NCBI GenBank assembly: GCA_964424105.1
Contig: CAYRHJ010000028.1
Coordinates: 1 to 64,000 of the forward strand
DNA: 64,000 nucleotides
Source of the DNA: CAYRHJ01 sp964424105
GTDB taxonomy: Bacteria; Planctomycetota; Phycisphaerae; UBA1845
Reading direction: 5' to 3'
The position numbers and the translations under genes were made by a program. Below, piece by piece: positions 52,491-61,756 of the stretch (position 1 is its first letter; the number at the start of each line of letters is the position of its first letter). Below the pieces are notes generated by a model, which was given only the letters and a program-made list of their open reading frames with translations, did no database searches and was not told the origin of the DNA.

Positions 52491-53694
52491 GATTCGCTTG
52501 CAGCGGGCCCACGTCGCCGCCCTGCGAGAAGCGGCCATCCTTAACGACGCCGAACGGTTGGCCGTCTTGGCGGCGCTGGACGACGTCGAGCGATCCTTCA
52601 TCGCCCAAGATTGCCCGGAATCGTCCGCCGAGGACCTGCACACCTGGATCGAAGGCGCCGTCATCGAACGCGCCGGCGACGCGGGACGCAAGCTGCACAC
52701 CGGGCGGTCGAGAAACGATCAGATTGCGACGTTGCTGAAGTTGTACGTCATCCAATCATCCTCCCAAATCGAGGCCGCGCTTCGCGAATGGGTCTTGACC
52801 ACCACCGAAAAGGCGATTCGCTGGGCAGACGTGACCGCGCCCATGCAGACCCACGCCCAATTCGCCGCACCGGGCACCATGGGTTTTTGGATCCTTCGCT
52901 ACGCCGTCAGCGCCGAACGCATCATGCGATTGTTCAGCACCGCACGAGATCAATGGGAAGAACACTGTCCATTGGGATCCGCAGCCGTGGCCGGCACCTC
53001 CATCCCCATCGATCGCGACATTCAAGCCGCGTCACTCGGTTTCCGCCGACCCTCGCTCAACGCGCTCGATTCGACCTCCACGCGCGACGAGTGTCTTCAG
53101 TTGCTCGCCATCTTGACGCAATTGTCGCTGCATTATCAAAGCTTCGCGGCCGACCTGCTGGGCTTTTCGCAAACGCCGTTCGGATGGGTGGCCTACCCCG
53201 CCGCATTCGCATCCGGTTCCTCCATGATGCCCAACAAAGTCAATCCCGACGCCATGGAACTGCTCCGCGGTCGATGCTGTTCCGTTCAGGCCGCCTACGT
53301 GCAACTCCTGCTCATCCTGAAAGGACTCCCCAGCGGATACAATCGCGACCTGCAATGTTGCAAGCCGATCGTCCACGCAGCCGTCCAGGAGACGCTGACC
53401 CTGACCGGACTGTTGACTGCCTTCCTCGCCGATCTCGAATGGAATGAACAGGCATTGCTCGCAGCGTTGTCACAAGGGCGGATGGCCGCCACGCTGGAAA
53501 TGGAACGAAAAGTCTTGCAGGGCATGCCCATGCGGATCGCTCATCACGAAGTCGCCGCGTCGGTCGATCAATGCGGAAACGAAGCCCAGCCCAACGACGT
53601 CCGCAAGTACCGGTCGGCGGGAAGTGCCCATCCTGACGAAACCCGGCGCATCGCCAACGAAATCCGACGACGACTGCTCGCTACAGACGCTTGA
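52396..53694 (+). CDS. argH: Argininosuccinate lyase
   Basis: About 432 residues; ATG codons at 52396 and 52405 are both plausible, while the GTG at 52381 is less so. HTGRSRNDQIAT, MQTHAQFAAPGT and the signature SGSSMMPNKVNPD identify the fumarase/aspartase-superfamily lyase that releases arginine and fumarate. It overlaps the 3' end of argG by about 86-95 bases in another frame, and converges with a phosphatase gene, overlapping it by 14 bases. Confidence 0.95.
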   Translation: MKAMWNQQTPLHPSFAKINHCLNEDWFLLPHEIRLQRAHVAALREAAILNDAERLAVLAALDDVERSFIAQDCPESSAEDLHTWIEGAVIERAGDAGRKLHTGRSRNDQIATLLKLYVIQSSSQIEAALREWVLTTTEKAIRWADVTAPMQTHAQFAAPGTMGFWILRYAVSAERIMRLFSTARDQWEEHCPLGSAAVAGTSIPIDRDIQAASLGFRRPSLNALDSTSTRDECLQLLAILTQLSLHYQSFAADLLGFSQTPFGWVAYPAAFASGSSMMPNKVNPDAMELLRGRCCSVQAAYVQLLLILKGLPSGYNRDLQCCKPIVHAAVQETLTLTGLLTAFLADLEWNEQALLAALSQGRMAATLEMERKVLQGMPMRIAHHEVAASVDQCGNEAQPNDVRKYRSAGSAHPDETRRIANEIRRRLLATDA

Positions 53695-54937
53695 CGATCA
53701 CCGCCGTCACGTCGTCTCCTTGGCGCGATCCCTCTCCAAACGCCGACACGCGACGATACAGCTCGTGAATGATCCCTTCGCAACTCCGGTCGCGGGATTC
53801 GTGAATGACCTGACACATCCGATCGATGCCGAATTGCTGCCCGTCGCCGTTGGCCCATTCGAACAGCCCGTCGGTGGTCAAGACCAGCATGTCCCCCGGT
53901 TCCAATTGAAACGACTCCGGCTCCCCGCAATCGATGTCAGCCACGATTCCCAACGGGTACGTCGACGCGCCGATCTGCCGGCAGACGCCCTCCGATCGAA
54001 CGTAGTGCAACAAAGGACCATGGCCCGCACTCATATAGGTCATTTCGTGTCGTTCGCAATCCAGCACGCCGAAAAACGCCGTCACAAATCGTCCACCGTC
54101 GAGGTCGTCACACAACACCACATTCGTACGGGACAAGACTTCCATCGGATGGGTTTCTGCGGACGCCAGCGCCCGAACCAACGCTCGACATTCCGACATG
54201 ATCAGCGCAGGGCCGATCCCGTGGCCCGTCACGTCAGCCAGCAAGATCCCCAATCGCGCAGGCCCCAGTCGAAGATAATCAAAACAATCGCCTCCCGTGG
54301 CGTCGGCGGGTCGATTCCAGCCCGCGATGTCATATCCTGGCACCGTTGGATGGGTCTTGGGCAGGAGCTTCTGCTGAATATCGCGGGCCAATGAAAGATC
54401 CCGCTCCAATTGCTGCTTGTGGGCGTATTCGTCAAGCAGAATCTGACGTTGGATGGCCACCCCCGCCAACATCCCCAGATCAGACGCACGTTCCAGGTCC
54501 GATTGATCAAACGACCCGTGATGCTTGTTCAGCGCTTGCAGTACCCCCACAATCTTCCCGTCGTAACCCTCCATTGGAAACGTCAGGATGTTGCGAGTCC
54601 GATAGCCCGTCGCCCGATCAATAGCCCGATTGAATCGGTTGTCCGAATAGGCATCGTGAACGATGATCGTCGACCGAGTCGAAAACGCTTCACCCGCGAT
54701 ACCCAGCTTGGCCGAAAAACGAATCGTCTCTTCGCCCGTGGCCACCAGACTGTATAGGTCGTTTGATCCGGCGTCGTGCAGGAACACCGTGCTGCGATCG
54801 CAATTCAGCACCTGCCGAACCGCGCCCTCCACCTTTTGCAGAAGGGGCAACAACTCGGTTGTAGCCCCCAATTCGCGTGATACGTCGAGAAGGGCATTGA
54901 GATCTGCGAGTTGACGATCGGCTGCCATGTCGGCCAT
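53681..54937 (-). CDS. GAF-SpoIIE (PP2C-type) serine phosphatase
   Basis: A 418-residue cytoplasmic regulator. Residues about 10-175 are a GAF domain (DRSTVFLHDAGSNDLYSLVA, FPMEGYDGKIVGVLQALNKH). A helical linker (LSLARDIQQKLLPKTHP) leads to an RsbU-type phosphatase domain with GGDCFDY, DVTGHG and the terminal QGDDVTAVIV metal-site motif. It shares the linker-phosphatase layout of the FHA-containing protein at 22688-24298. The partner proteins are not in the window. It converges with argH. Confidence 0.9.
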   Translation of the reverse strand: MADMAADRQLADLNALLDVSRELGATTELLPLLQKVEGAVRQVLNCDRSTVFLHDAGSNDLYSLVATGEETIRFSAKLGIAGEAFSTRSTIIVHDAYSDNRFNRAIDRATGYRTRNILTFPMEGYDGKIVGVLQALNKHHGSFDQSDLERASDLGMLAGVAIQRQILLDEYAHKQQLERDLSLARDIQQKLLPKTHPTVPGYDIAGWNRPADATGGDCFDYLRLGPARLGILLADVTGHGIGPALIMSECRALVRALASAETHPMEVLSRTNVVLCDDLDGGRFVTAFFGVLDCERHEMTYMSAGHGPLLHYVRSEGVCRQIGASTYPLGIVADIDCGEPESFQLEPGDMLVLTTDGLFEWANGDGQQFGIDRMCQVIHESRDRSCEGIIHELYRRVSAFGEGSRQGDDVTAVIVKRL

Positions 54938-55352
54938 CGATGTAATACTTTCGCAGAAAAAGCGAATGAATTCAAGTCATGCCATCCTTCATGCTGCGCC
55001 CTCGGTGTGTGCAAGGGGGTCGATATTCCAGTCCAACGAGGGCCGCCCAACCGAAGAAAATTCGGTCATCGGTGCCGCGCGACCGACCATCCTTTACGAG
55101 CCGCGACCGACCATCCTTTACGAGCCGCGAGCGCGAAGCGAGCGGTCCCCCAGAAAGCGCACTCACTTCTCACCCCCGACCCTGCACGCGACCAATGAGG
55201 GAGCGTGCAGCATGGCAAGCGGACGGGGCAGTCCATGGCACGCGGATCGCGCCACTACCTCTAGAAACCAACCGTTCAGGGAGCGGTCTTCCGAACGGTC
55301 GAGCCGGGACGATCGTATCGGATTGACGCGAAGAATGGGGTGCGTCGAACCA
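54938..55352. other. Intergenic region with family B repeats
   Basis: No gene is supported. Two family B units lie at 55091-55149, the first truncated to CCTTTACGAGCCGCGACCGA and the second complete. A diverged relative (TTCAGGGAGCGGTCTTCCG) occurs near 55277. The rest is unremarkable. Confidence 0.65.
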
Positions 55353-55973
55353 CTAGCTCTTCTTGGAAGGTTCGGGCATCCGCTCGAGGATCTTGTCCGC
55401 AAGTCCATAGTCAAGGGACTGCTGCGCGTCAAGCCATTTGTTCCGATCGCAGTCCTTCTCGATCACCTCGATGGGCTTGCCGCTCCGCGTATGAATGATC
55501 TCGTACAGGCGCTTGCGCAATCGGAGCATTTCCTCCGCCTCGATCGCCAAATCCGTGGCCGCACCCGACAGCCCGCCGCCCAGCAAGGGCTGATGAAGCA
55601 GCATCCGCGAATTGGGAAGAATGTACCGCTTGCCCTTCGTCCCACCGCACATCAAGATCGCGCCCATGCTCGCGGCCATACCCACGCAGTAGGTGGCCAC
55701 GTCGCAACGCAAAAACTGCATCGTGTCGTAGATGGCCAGACCCGCCGTGACCGACCCACCGGGCGAGTTGATATAAAACGAGATGTTTCCGTTGGGCTCC
55801 TCGTTGGATAGAAACAGCATCTGAGCCACGATGAGATTCGCGATTTCATCGTCAATGCCGCCGCCCAGAAACACGATCCGGTCCTTGAGCAGACGCGAGT
55901 AAATATCATACGCCCGCTCACCACGACCCGTAGTCTCAATGACGAATGGAATATTGTAATTGCCGGTCACCAT
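55353..55973 (-). CDS. clpP: ATP-dependent Clp protease proteolytic subunit (second copy)
   Basis: A 206-residue serine protease subunit. The Ser in GMAASMGAIL, the His in MLLHQPLLGG and the Asp in KDCDRNKWLDA form the catalytic triad. The N-terminus (GERAYDIYSRLLKDRIVFLG) lacks any long propeptide. It forms the barrel protease with ClpX or ClpA ATPases. It is encoded 62 bases downstream of another clpP, and paired paralogues may form mixed rings. Confidence 0.95.
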   Translation of the reverse strand: MVTGNYNIPFVIETTGRGERAYDIYSRLLKDRIVFLGGGIDDEIANLIVAQMLFLSNEEPNGNISFYINSPGGSVTAGLAIYDTMQFLRCDVATYCVGMAASMGAILMCGGTKGKRYILPNSRMLLHQPLLGGGLSGAATDLAIEAEEMLRLRKRLYEIIHTRSGKPIEVIEKDCDRNKWLDAQQSLDYGLADKILERMPEPSKKS

Positions 55974-56035
55974 GGGATTGATGCGTCTCCGTTGTTAGCT
56001 TCGATTCGAACGCTCCGCGACCTGCCATCAGCCGA

Positions 56036-56677
56036 TCACGTCTTACCCGCTTCCTTGTCCTTGTCCTTGGCTTTGGACCTCTCGGGAGAAAGAACTTCGT
56101 CCACGATCCCGTAGGCCAGCGCCTCTTCGCCGGTCATATAACGATCGCGCTCGATGTCTTCCTCCACCTGCTCCACGCTCTTGCCGGTGTGAAACGAAAT
56201 AATCTCGTTCAGCCGGCGCTTATCACGGAGTATCTGCTCAGCCTGTATGCGAACGTCCTCCGCCTGCCCGCCTATGCCCCCGGACGGCTGATGCAGCATC
56301 ACCTTCGCGTTGGGGAGAATGAACCGCCGCCCCTTCGCGCCGGCCATCAACAAGATCGCCCCGCCGCTGGCCGCCTGACCGATGCAGTAGGTCGCCATGG
56401 GCGCGCCCATCGATTGCATCGTGTCGTAAATAGCCAACGTCTCCACGACGTAGCCGCCCGGCGAATTGATATACAGACTGACTTCCTGATCGCGCTTGGA
56501 AGACTGTAGGTACAACAATTCCTCGATGACCTTTTTTGCCACCGGCGGCACGATCGGTTCGCCCAAAAAGATAATACGGTTTTCCAACAGCAACTGATCG
56601 ATGGTCATCTCCCGCGTGCGGGCGATGTTGCCATACTGCTGCATGGTAGATTCGAACGGGTGATTCCAATGCGTCAT
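56036..56677 (-). CDS. clpP: ATP-dependent Clp protease proteolytic subunit (first copy)
   Basis: A 213-residue protein from the ATG at 56677, which has AAGGAA upstream. The open frame extends to 56947, but that part is translated repeats. The catalytic Ser is S104 in GQAASGGAIL (Gly replaces the usual Met after the Ser), with His in VMLHQPSGG and Asp in ERDRYMTGEEA. The C-terminus is Lys/Asp-rich (SKAKDKDKEAGK). It lies between tig and the second clpP on the same strand, the usual tig-clpP order. Confidence 0.94.
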   Translation of the reverse strand: MTHWNHPFESTMQQYGNIARTREMTIDQLLLENRIIFLGEPIVPPVAKKVIEELLYLQSSKRDQEVSLYINSPGGYVVETLAIYDTMQSMGAPMATYCIGQAASGGAILLMAGAKGRRFILPNAKVMLHQPSGGIGGQAEDVRIQAEQILRDKRRLNEIISFHTGKSVEQVEEDIERDRYMTGEEALAYGIVDEVLSPERSKAKDKDKEAGKT

Positions 56678-56752
56678 CAATATTTTCCTTGCGTTGGCCT
56701 GACCAATAAGACTGCCCAATCGCCAAGTTACCGAGCCACAACCCCCTGCACA

Positions 56753-56921
56753 CGTCATTCCTGCAAACGCCGGAATCCAGACCGCCATGTCCGTCATTCC
56801 GGCGAACGCCTCTTTACGAGCCGCGAGCGCAAAGCGAGCGGTCCCCCGCGCCGCCCGCTGACCGTCACTCCCGCGCAAGTCCGCCTCTTTACGAGCCGCG
56901 AGCGCAAAGCGAGCGGTCCCC
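56753..56921. repeat. Mixed cluster of family A and family B repeats between tig and clpP
   Basis: Two family A units (56753-56780 and 56791-56810) run into two complete family B units (56811-56845 and 56886-56921), the last two separated by about 40 bases. The cluster fills most of the 313-base gap inside what is usually a tight operon. The RNA would be highly structured, which could affect processing or uncouple clpP from tig. Confidence 0.8.
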
Positions 56922-56990
56922 CTTCCAACCCGCGACCTTCCGCCCATGATCGCGCTCTAATCTGCCATCGGCTGCCTGACCCGACTCCTC

Positions 56991-58673
56991 CTATTTCTTT
57001 GCCCGGCGCCTTGGTTTTGTGGACTTTTCCGATTTGGCCACGTTCTTCGTCGACGTGTTTTTCGCGGCCGTTCTTTTCTTGGCCGCAGGTGCTTTTGAAC
57101 CGCCGCGCTCCCGACTCGAAACCTTGGCTGACCCACCCGTCGATTTTGGCTTGGCCGACGACTTCGGTTTGGAAACCGCTGTCGCGTGGTGCACAGCCTT
57201 AGCCGTTTTCGACGACGACTTTTTCGGACCTTCCACTTCCTTGACCTCCGCGTTGCCCAATAACACGTCGAGAATCTTGTCGTCACGCAACCGCAAATAC
57301 AACGCCGTCAACCCGTCGCCCTTGGCCAGTTCGTCCCGCACGCGGTCGAACCGCTTACCGGACTGTTGGGCGATTCGGGCGATCTCCCCGTTCATTTCAT
57401 CGTCTTGGACATCGATCTCCATTTCCTCGGCGATCTTCTCCATGATGAAAAACAACTTCAGATCGTTCGCGACTTCCGCGCTCACCGTCGACCGCAGCTC
57501 GTCAACCTGCTTTTCAATGGTCTGTTCAGCCTGACCCTGCTGGTACATTTCAATCATGCGCCGCGCCACCAACCGATCGGTCTGCCGCTGCGACAACCCA
57601 GCCGGGACGTCCAGCGTCGTGTTCTCGAGAAGGTACCTACCAACTTGTCCGCGCATGCCCCGCTGCACGATCGACTTCAATCGCCGCTGCATGCTCGACA
57701 AGACGGAACTCCGCAGATCCTCCTCGCTGTCGAAACCGATGGACGTCAGAAATTCTTCGTCCAGCGACGGCAACTCCAGCCGCTTGACATCCTGCACCAG
57801 GACCTCAAACGTGGCCTGCTTTCCGCGGAACCGCATTTCCTCGTGTTCGTCACCGACCTCCGCTTTCGCCGTCACCCGGTCTTGACTCTTGCGCCCGATC
57901 AACTGCTCGCCCAGGTCGTCCAGGTTGATGCCTTCGACGCGTTGGGCACGGGCCGACAACGTCACGTTCCGCTCCTCCTTGACCACCTCGCCGTCGATGG
58001 TCAGCTTGACGTCCGCAACGACCATGTCGTCAGCTCGAATCTTGTCGTCAACCGGCACAAATCGGCCCCGCATCGATAGCAGACGGTCAATCTCCGATTG
58101 CACGTCTTCGTCGGAAAACTCAACTTTGGGTTTTTGAATCGTAATGCCCTCGAGCTTGGGCAACTCGAACTCCGGACGTATTTCGACTTCGCAGCAATAC
58201 GTCATTTCCCCGTCCGCGGGCAACTCCATAAACTCGATCGCCTGCTCCACCGAAAGCAGTTTCTGTGTCCGCTCCTGACTCTTCTTACCAGCGCCTGAAT
58301 CCACCGGCGCGTCCACCCAGATCAGCGGGTCGCCCAACGTCTTCAATCCGGTCTTGTCGACCGCAGCCATAAAACTGCCGCCCACCAGTTTCGATACCAG
58401 TTGGTCACCCACCTCCGCCCCGAAGCGCTTTTCGATCAGCCGCAACGGCGCTCGGCCCTTCCGAAAACCCGGAACAATCGACTCCCGCTTGATTTCAGCG
58501 AATTGATCGTGGCGGCGTTCGTCCAGGAAATCACGCGGAATCGTCACCGTCAGTTTCTTGCGAAGCGTGCCTATGTCCTCGGTCTGAACGTCGATAGCCT
58601 CCTTCAGCTTCTCAGCTTCGTCCTTTTCATTCACCTGTTCTTCCACGTCTACCGCGTGTTCTTCGCCTGCCAT
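56991..58673 (-). CDS. tig: Trigger factor with basic C-terminal tail
   Basis: A 560-residue ribosome-associated chaperone from the ATG at 58673 (GGAG eight bases upstream). The ribosome-binding signature VPGFRKGRAPLRLIEKRFG is present, followed by the PPIase-like domain (about 185-285) and the helical C-terminal domain to about residue 490. The last 65 residues are Lys/Ala/Ser-rich (AAKKRTAAKNTSTKN, EKSTKPRRRAKK) and histone-H1-like, not part of standard trigger factor (about 430-450 residues). It is first in the tig-clpP-clpP group. Confidence 0.93.
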   Translation of the reverse strand: MAGEEHAVDVEEQVNEKDEAEKLKEAIDVQTEDIGTLRKKLTVTIPRDFLDERRHDQFAEIKRESIVPGFRKGRAPLRLIEKRFGAEVGDQLVSKLVGGSFMAAVDKTGLKTLGDPLIWVDAPVDSGAGKKSQERTQKLLSVEQAIEFMELPADGEMTYCCEVEIRPEFELPKLEGITIQKPKVEFSDEDVQSEIDRLLSMRGRFVPVDDKIRADDMVVADVKLTIDGEVVKEERNVTLSARAQRVEGINLDDLGEQLIGRKSQDRVTAKAEVGDEHEEMRFRGKQATFEVLVQDVKRLELPSLDEEFLTSIGFDSEEDLRSSVLSSMQRRLKSIVQRGMRGQVGRYLLENTTLDVPAGLSQRQTDRLVARRMIEMYQQGQAEQTIEKQVDELRSTVSAEVANDLKLFFIMEKIAEEMEIDVQDDEMNGEIARIAQQSGKRFDRVRDELAKGDGLTALYLRLRDDKILDVLLGNAEVKEVEGPKKSSSKTAKAVHHATAVSKPKSSAKPKSTGGSAKVSSRERGGSKAPAAKKRTAAKNTSTKNVAKSEKSTKPRRRAKK

Positions 58674-59090
58674 CTGCCACACTCCAAAACTTGAATCCCG
58701 TCCCCGAAAAACAACCCGCCGCAGGATCGAGTCCTTGACGCCCGCCGAAGGGACGGTCAAAAGCCCAGACCCCGCGGACTCCGCAGCCCGCAGTTCCCGG
58801 AAAAGCCCTTCTACTAACCTTAACTACCCGTATCGCGCATCCCAAGCCCTACCCGGAACCGCACCAGCCTACCCGACGCCCAAAATGCTGGCAATGCGGG
58901 AACTCGTTCCGCCCAAACCGGGCAACGTGCAGGCCGAACGGGAACTGAATCGTTAAAATGCCGATGGAATCTGCAACAAATTGACGTTTGCTGGCGAATT
59001 CGTAATCTGCTGTAATACAATTGTGGTTGTCCAAATCGACGTCGAGCCGGCGAATCGTCGAGATTGTCTTTCTTAATTAGGAACCTGAAA
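58674..59090. other. Intergenic region between tig and the aldolase gene
   Basis: About 417 bases between divergent genes. No open frame, tRNA, repeat unit or clear hairpin is seen. It must contain both promoters; the AT-rich part near 58950-59060 is the more likely place for that of the aldolase. Confidence 0.5.
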
Positions 59091-60140
59091 ATGGCCACTT
59101 TCGCGGACCTGCTCGGTGCGGATGCAAAAAACCTGCTCTCTTACCAATGCCAAGGGATCGATAGAAAGCTGTTGCATTTGCCCGGGCCGGACTTCGTCGA
59201 TCGGATCATGGCATCGACCGACCGATCCAACTCCGTCCTTCGCAACATGCAGTCCATCTTCAACACCGGTAGGTTGGCCGGCACGGGCTATCTATCGATT
59301 CTCCCGGTGGACCAGGGTATCGAGCACTCCGCCGGGGCCTCGTTTGCCCCCAATCCGATTTACTTCGACCCCGAAAACATCGTAAAACTAGCCATCGAGG
59401 GTGGCTGCAATGCCGTCGCTTCCACCCTCGGCGTCCTCGGATCCGTTTCCCGAAAATACGCCCACAAAATCCCTTTTCTGGTCAAAATTAACCACAACGA
59501 GCTACTGACCTATCCCAACAAGTTCGATCAGATCCTTTTCGCACACGTGGAACAAGCCGCCGACATGGGAGCAGCCGCCGTAGGGGCGACGATTTATTTC
59601 GGTTCTGACGAATCAAGCCGCCAGATTCAGGAGGTCACCGACGCCTTCGCCCGGGCACACGAGTTGGGTATGGTCACCGTCCTGTGGTGCTATCTGCGCA
59701 ATTCCGCCTTCAAAAAAGACGGCACCGACTACCATGCAGCCGCCGATTTGACCAGCCAAGCCAATCACCTCGGCGTGACCATCCAAGCCGACATCATCAA
59801 GCAGAAGCAAGCGGAAAACAACGGTGGATTCACCGCCGTGAATTTCGGCAAGACCAGCAAGCTCGTTTACGAAAAGCTCGTCCCGGATCACCCCATCGAG
59901 CTGACTCGATATCAAGTGGCCGGCTGCTACATGGGCCGATCAGGCTTGATCAATTCCGGAGGTGCGTCCGGGGACAACGATTTCGCCGACGCCGCCCGCA
60001 CGTCCGTCATCAACAAACGCGCCGGCGGGATGGGTCTGATTTCAGGCCGAAAAGCCTTCCAGCGCCCCATGAAGGATGGGGTGAAATTACTCAACACGAT
60101 ACAAGGCGTCTATTTGGACGCGAGCATTACCGTGGCGTAG
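59091..60140 (+). CDS. fbaB: Class I fructose-bisphosphate aldolase (FbaB/DhnA type)
   Basis: A 349-residue Schiff-base aldolase. The ATG at 59091 has AGGAA eight bases upstream, so the TTG at 59064 is rejected. YLSILPVDQGIEHSAGASFA is the family N-terminal motif; FLVKINHNELL and the later GRSGLINSGGASG phosphate-binding segment follow. It cleaves fructose-1,6-bisphosphate in glycolysis or forms it in gluconeogenesis. It stands alone; the next gene has its own promoter. Confidence 0.92.
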   Translation: MATFADLLGADAKNLLSYQCQGIDRKLLHLPGPDFVDRIMASTDRSNSVLRNMQSIFNTGRLAGTGYLSILPVDQGIEHSAGASFAPNPIYFDPENIVKLAIEGGCNAVASTLGVLGSVSRKYAHKIPFLVKINHNELLTYPNKFDQILFAHVEQAADMGAAAVGATIYFGSDESSRQIQEVTDAFARAHELGMVTVLWCYLRNSAFKKDGTDYHAAADLTSQANHLGVTIQADIIKQKQAENNGGFTAVNFGKTSKLVYEKLVPDHPIELTRYQVAGCYMGRSGLINSGGASGDNDFADAARTSVINKRAGGMGLISGRKAFQRPMKDGVKLLNTIQGVYLDASITVA

Positions 60141-60204
60141 TTGGGTCATTCTACACAACTACTTGAAAACAATATAGTTATATTCCTGTATCACCGAATT
60201 GCCA

Positions 60205-60295
60205 ATTTTGTACTAAATTGTTCAGATTTAGTATGACGGGTTTGACGCGATACATCGGCCTTGTTATACTAATTCTTAGAAAAATAGTACAAAAT
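60205..60295. promoter_or_regulatory. Inverted repeats bracketing the fic promoter (operator candidate)
   Basis: ATTTTGTACTA (60205-60215) and TAGTACAAAAT (60285-60295) are perfect 11-bp inverse copies flanking the promoter. Within the left arm region, TACTAAAT (60211-60218) and ATTTAGTA (60226-60233) form a second 8-bp palindrome, and AGTAC/GTACT another on the right. The whole stretch is markedly AT-rich. Confidence 0.6.
60242..60270 (+). promoter_or_regulatory. Sigma-70-type promoter of the Fic gene
   Basis: TTGACG at 60242-60247 and TATACT at 60265-60270 with a 17-base spacer, one mismatch per box from the vegetative consensus. The start codon lies 45 bases beyond the -10 box. Confidence 0.7.
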
Positions 60296-60314
60296 CAGTA
60301 CTTGGCCAATTCTG

Positions 60315-61706
60315 ATGTTGCGTATTCCGCAAAAACCCCCTTCATTGACAGAACTCGTCAAGAATGCACTCGAGTCCAACCGAATCAAGGAGATTCTGGA
60401 CTTCTCGATGAGTCAGGAGAACGCTTCGCGGTACCATCACTGGGACAAGATACGACGTCTTGGATTACCTGACGGGCTGTTGAATCATCGTGAATGGTGG
60501 CTCGCGATCAAACTCCGACGGCAACCCCTAATCAAGACCGTCCCCCTGACGGACCAAAGAAAGAGGCCGTTCATCTATGTCCCCACCGACCCCATTCCGC
60601 AACGCCTGCACAACATCGATCTTTTCGGCGGACAGGTGCCGGGGCTTCCTGAGCCGATCACGAATCGCGATACGAAAGATCGTTACATCATCAACTCGTT
60701 GATCGAGGAAGCCATTACGTCAAGTCAATTGGAGGGTGCGGCTACGACTCGACAGGTGGCACGTGAGATGATTCGTACGGGCCGGCGTCCCGTTGATCGA
60801 TCCGAGCGAATGATTTTCAACAACTTCAAAACGATGCAACGCATCGGCAGCCTTCGGAAAGAGCAGCTCACGAAAGAAGTCATTTGCGAACTGCATCGAA
60901 TCGTTACGACCGACACGTTGGACGATCCTGAGGTGGCCGGTGTAGTCCGCAGCACTGACCAGAAGATTGACGTCGGCGACGATTTTGGGCAGGTCTTTCA
61001 CGAGCCTCCTCCCGCCACGGAGTTAGAGGAGCGGATGGAATCGCTGTGCACGTTTGCCAACAACTTATCAACGGACGAATTCATTCATCCGGTCATTCGC
61101 TCCATCATCGTACACTTCTGGCTTGCCTACGATCACCCCTTCGTGGACGGCAACGGTCGCACTGCTCGGGCGCTGTTTTACTGGTCGATGCTTCACCATG
61201 ATGCCTATTGGCTTTTCGAGTTCATTTCAATTTCAGAGATCATCCTTAAGGGGCCGTCCAAGTACGCCCGGGCGTTTCTTCATACCGAGACGGACGACAA
61301 TGATTTAACGTATTTCATACTTTACCACCTCGACGTCATTCAGCGGGCGTTTGAACAGCTTTGGAATTATGTCACGCGAAAGACGGACGAGCTGCGGCAA
61401 CTCGAGCAGCGCCTGCGCAGCATGCAATTTCTCAATCATCGACAGCAGGCGCTCGTGGGTCACGCTTTGCGTCATAGCAACGCCGATTACACAATCGAGT
61501 CACACCGTGCGAGTCACGGAGTGGTATATGAAACCGCGCGAAGTGATCTGATGGACCTCCAAAACCTCGGACTTCTGGAATCCTTCAAAGTGGGGCGAGA
61601 GTGGCACTTCCGCAGGTCCGCGGATTTGGAGCAACGCTTAGCCAATCCCACCGAACAAGCGAGGAGACCTGGCAAATCCGTTGCGAAACGAGATTTCAAG
61701 GAATAG
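60315..61706 (+). CDS. Fic family protein with inhibitory helix and C-terminal winged helix
   Basis: A 463-residue protein. The Fic active-site motif HPFVDGNGRTAR (H274-R285) is complete, predicting transfer of AMP from ATP to a hydroxyl side chain. An N-terminal inhibitory motif, S136-S-Q-L-E140-G, matches the (S/T)xxxE(G/N) consensus, so this is a self-inhibited (class II) Fic protein. Residues about 370-440 look like a winged helix (ALRHSNADYTIESHRASH), as in many large Fic proteins. A dedicated AT-rich promoter with flanking inverted repeats suggests autoregulation. Targets are unknown, and no separate antitoxin gene is next to it. Confidence 0.9.
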   Translation: MLRIPQKPPSLTELVKNALESNRIKEILDFSMSQENASRYHHWDKIRRLGLPDGLLNHREWWLAIKLRRQPLIKTVPLTDQRKRPFIYVPTDPIPQRLHNIDLFGGQVPGLPEPITNRDTKDRYIINSLIEEAITSSQLEGAATTRQVAREMIRTGRRPVDRSERMIFNNFKTMQRIGSLRKEQLTKEVICELHRIVTTDTLDDPEVAGVVRSTDQKIDVGDDFGQVFHEPPPATELEERMESLCTFANNLSTDEFIHPVIRSIIVHFWLAYDHPFVDGNGRTARALFYWSMLHHDAYWLFEFISISEIILKGPSKYARAFLHTETDDNDLTYFILYHLDVIQRAFEQLWNYVTRKTDELRQLEQRLRSMQFLNHRQQALVGHALRHSNADYTIESHRASHGVVYETARSDLMDLQNLGLLESFKVGREWHFRRSADLEQRLANPTEQARRPGKSVAKRDFKE

Positions 61707-61756
61707 GGACGCGGCTTTCCATCAACGCATCTGACTTCAAAACCGATAAATGATGA

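Noticed and set aside
56678..56947. Longer clpP reading frame with 90 extra N-terminal residues
   Set aside because: The extra sequence is a translation of two family B and two family A repeats, while the ATG at 56677 has a good ribosome-binding site and begins normal ClpP sequence.
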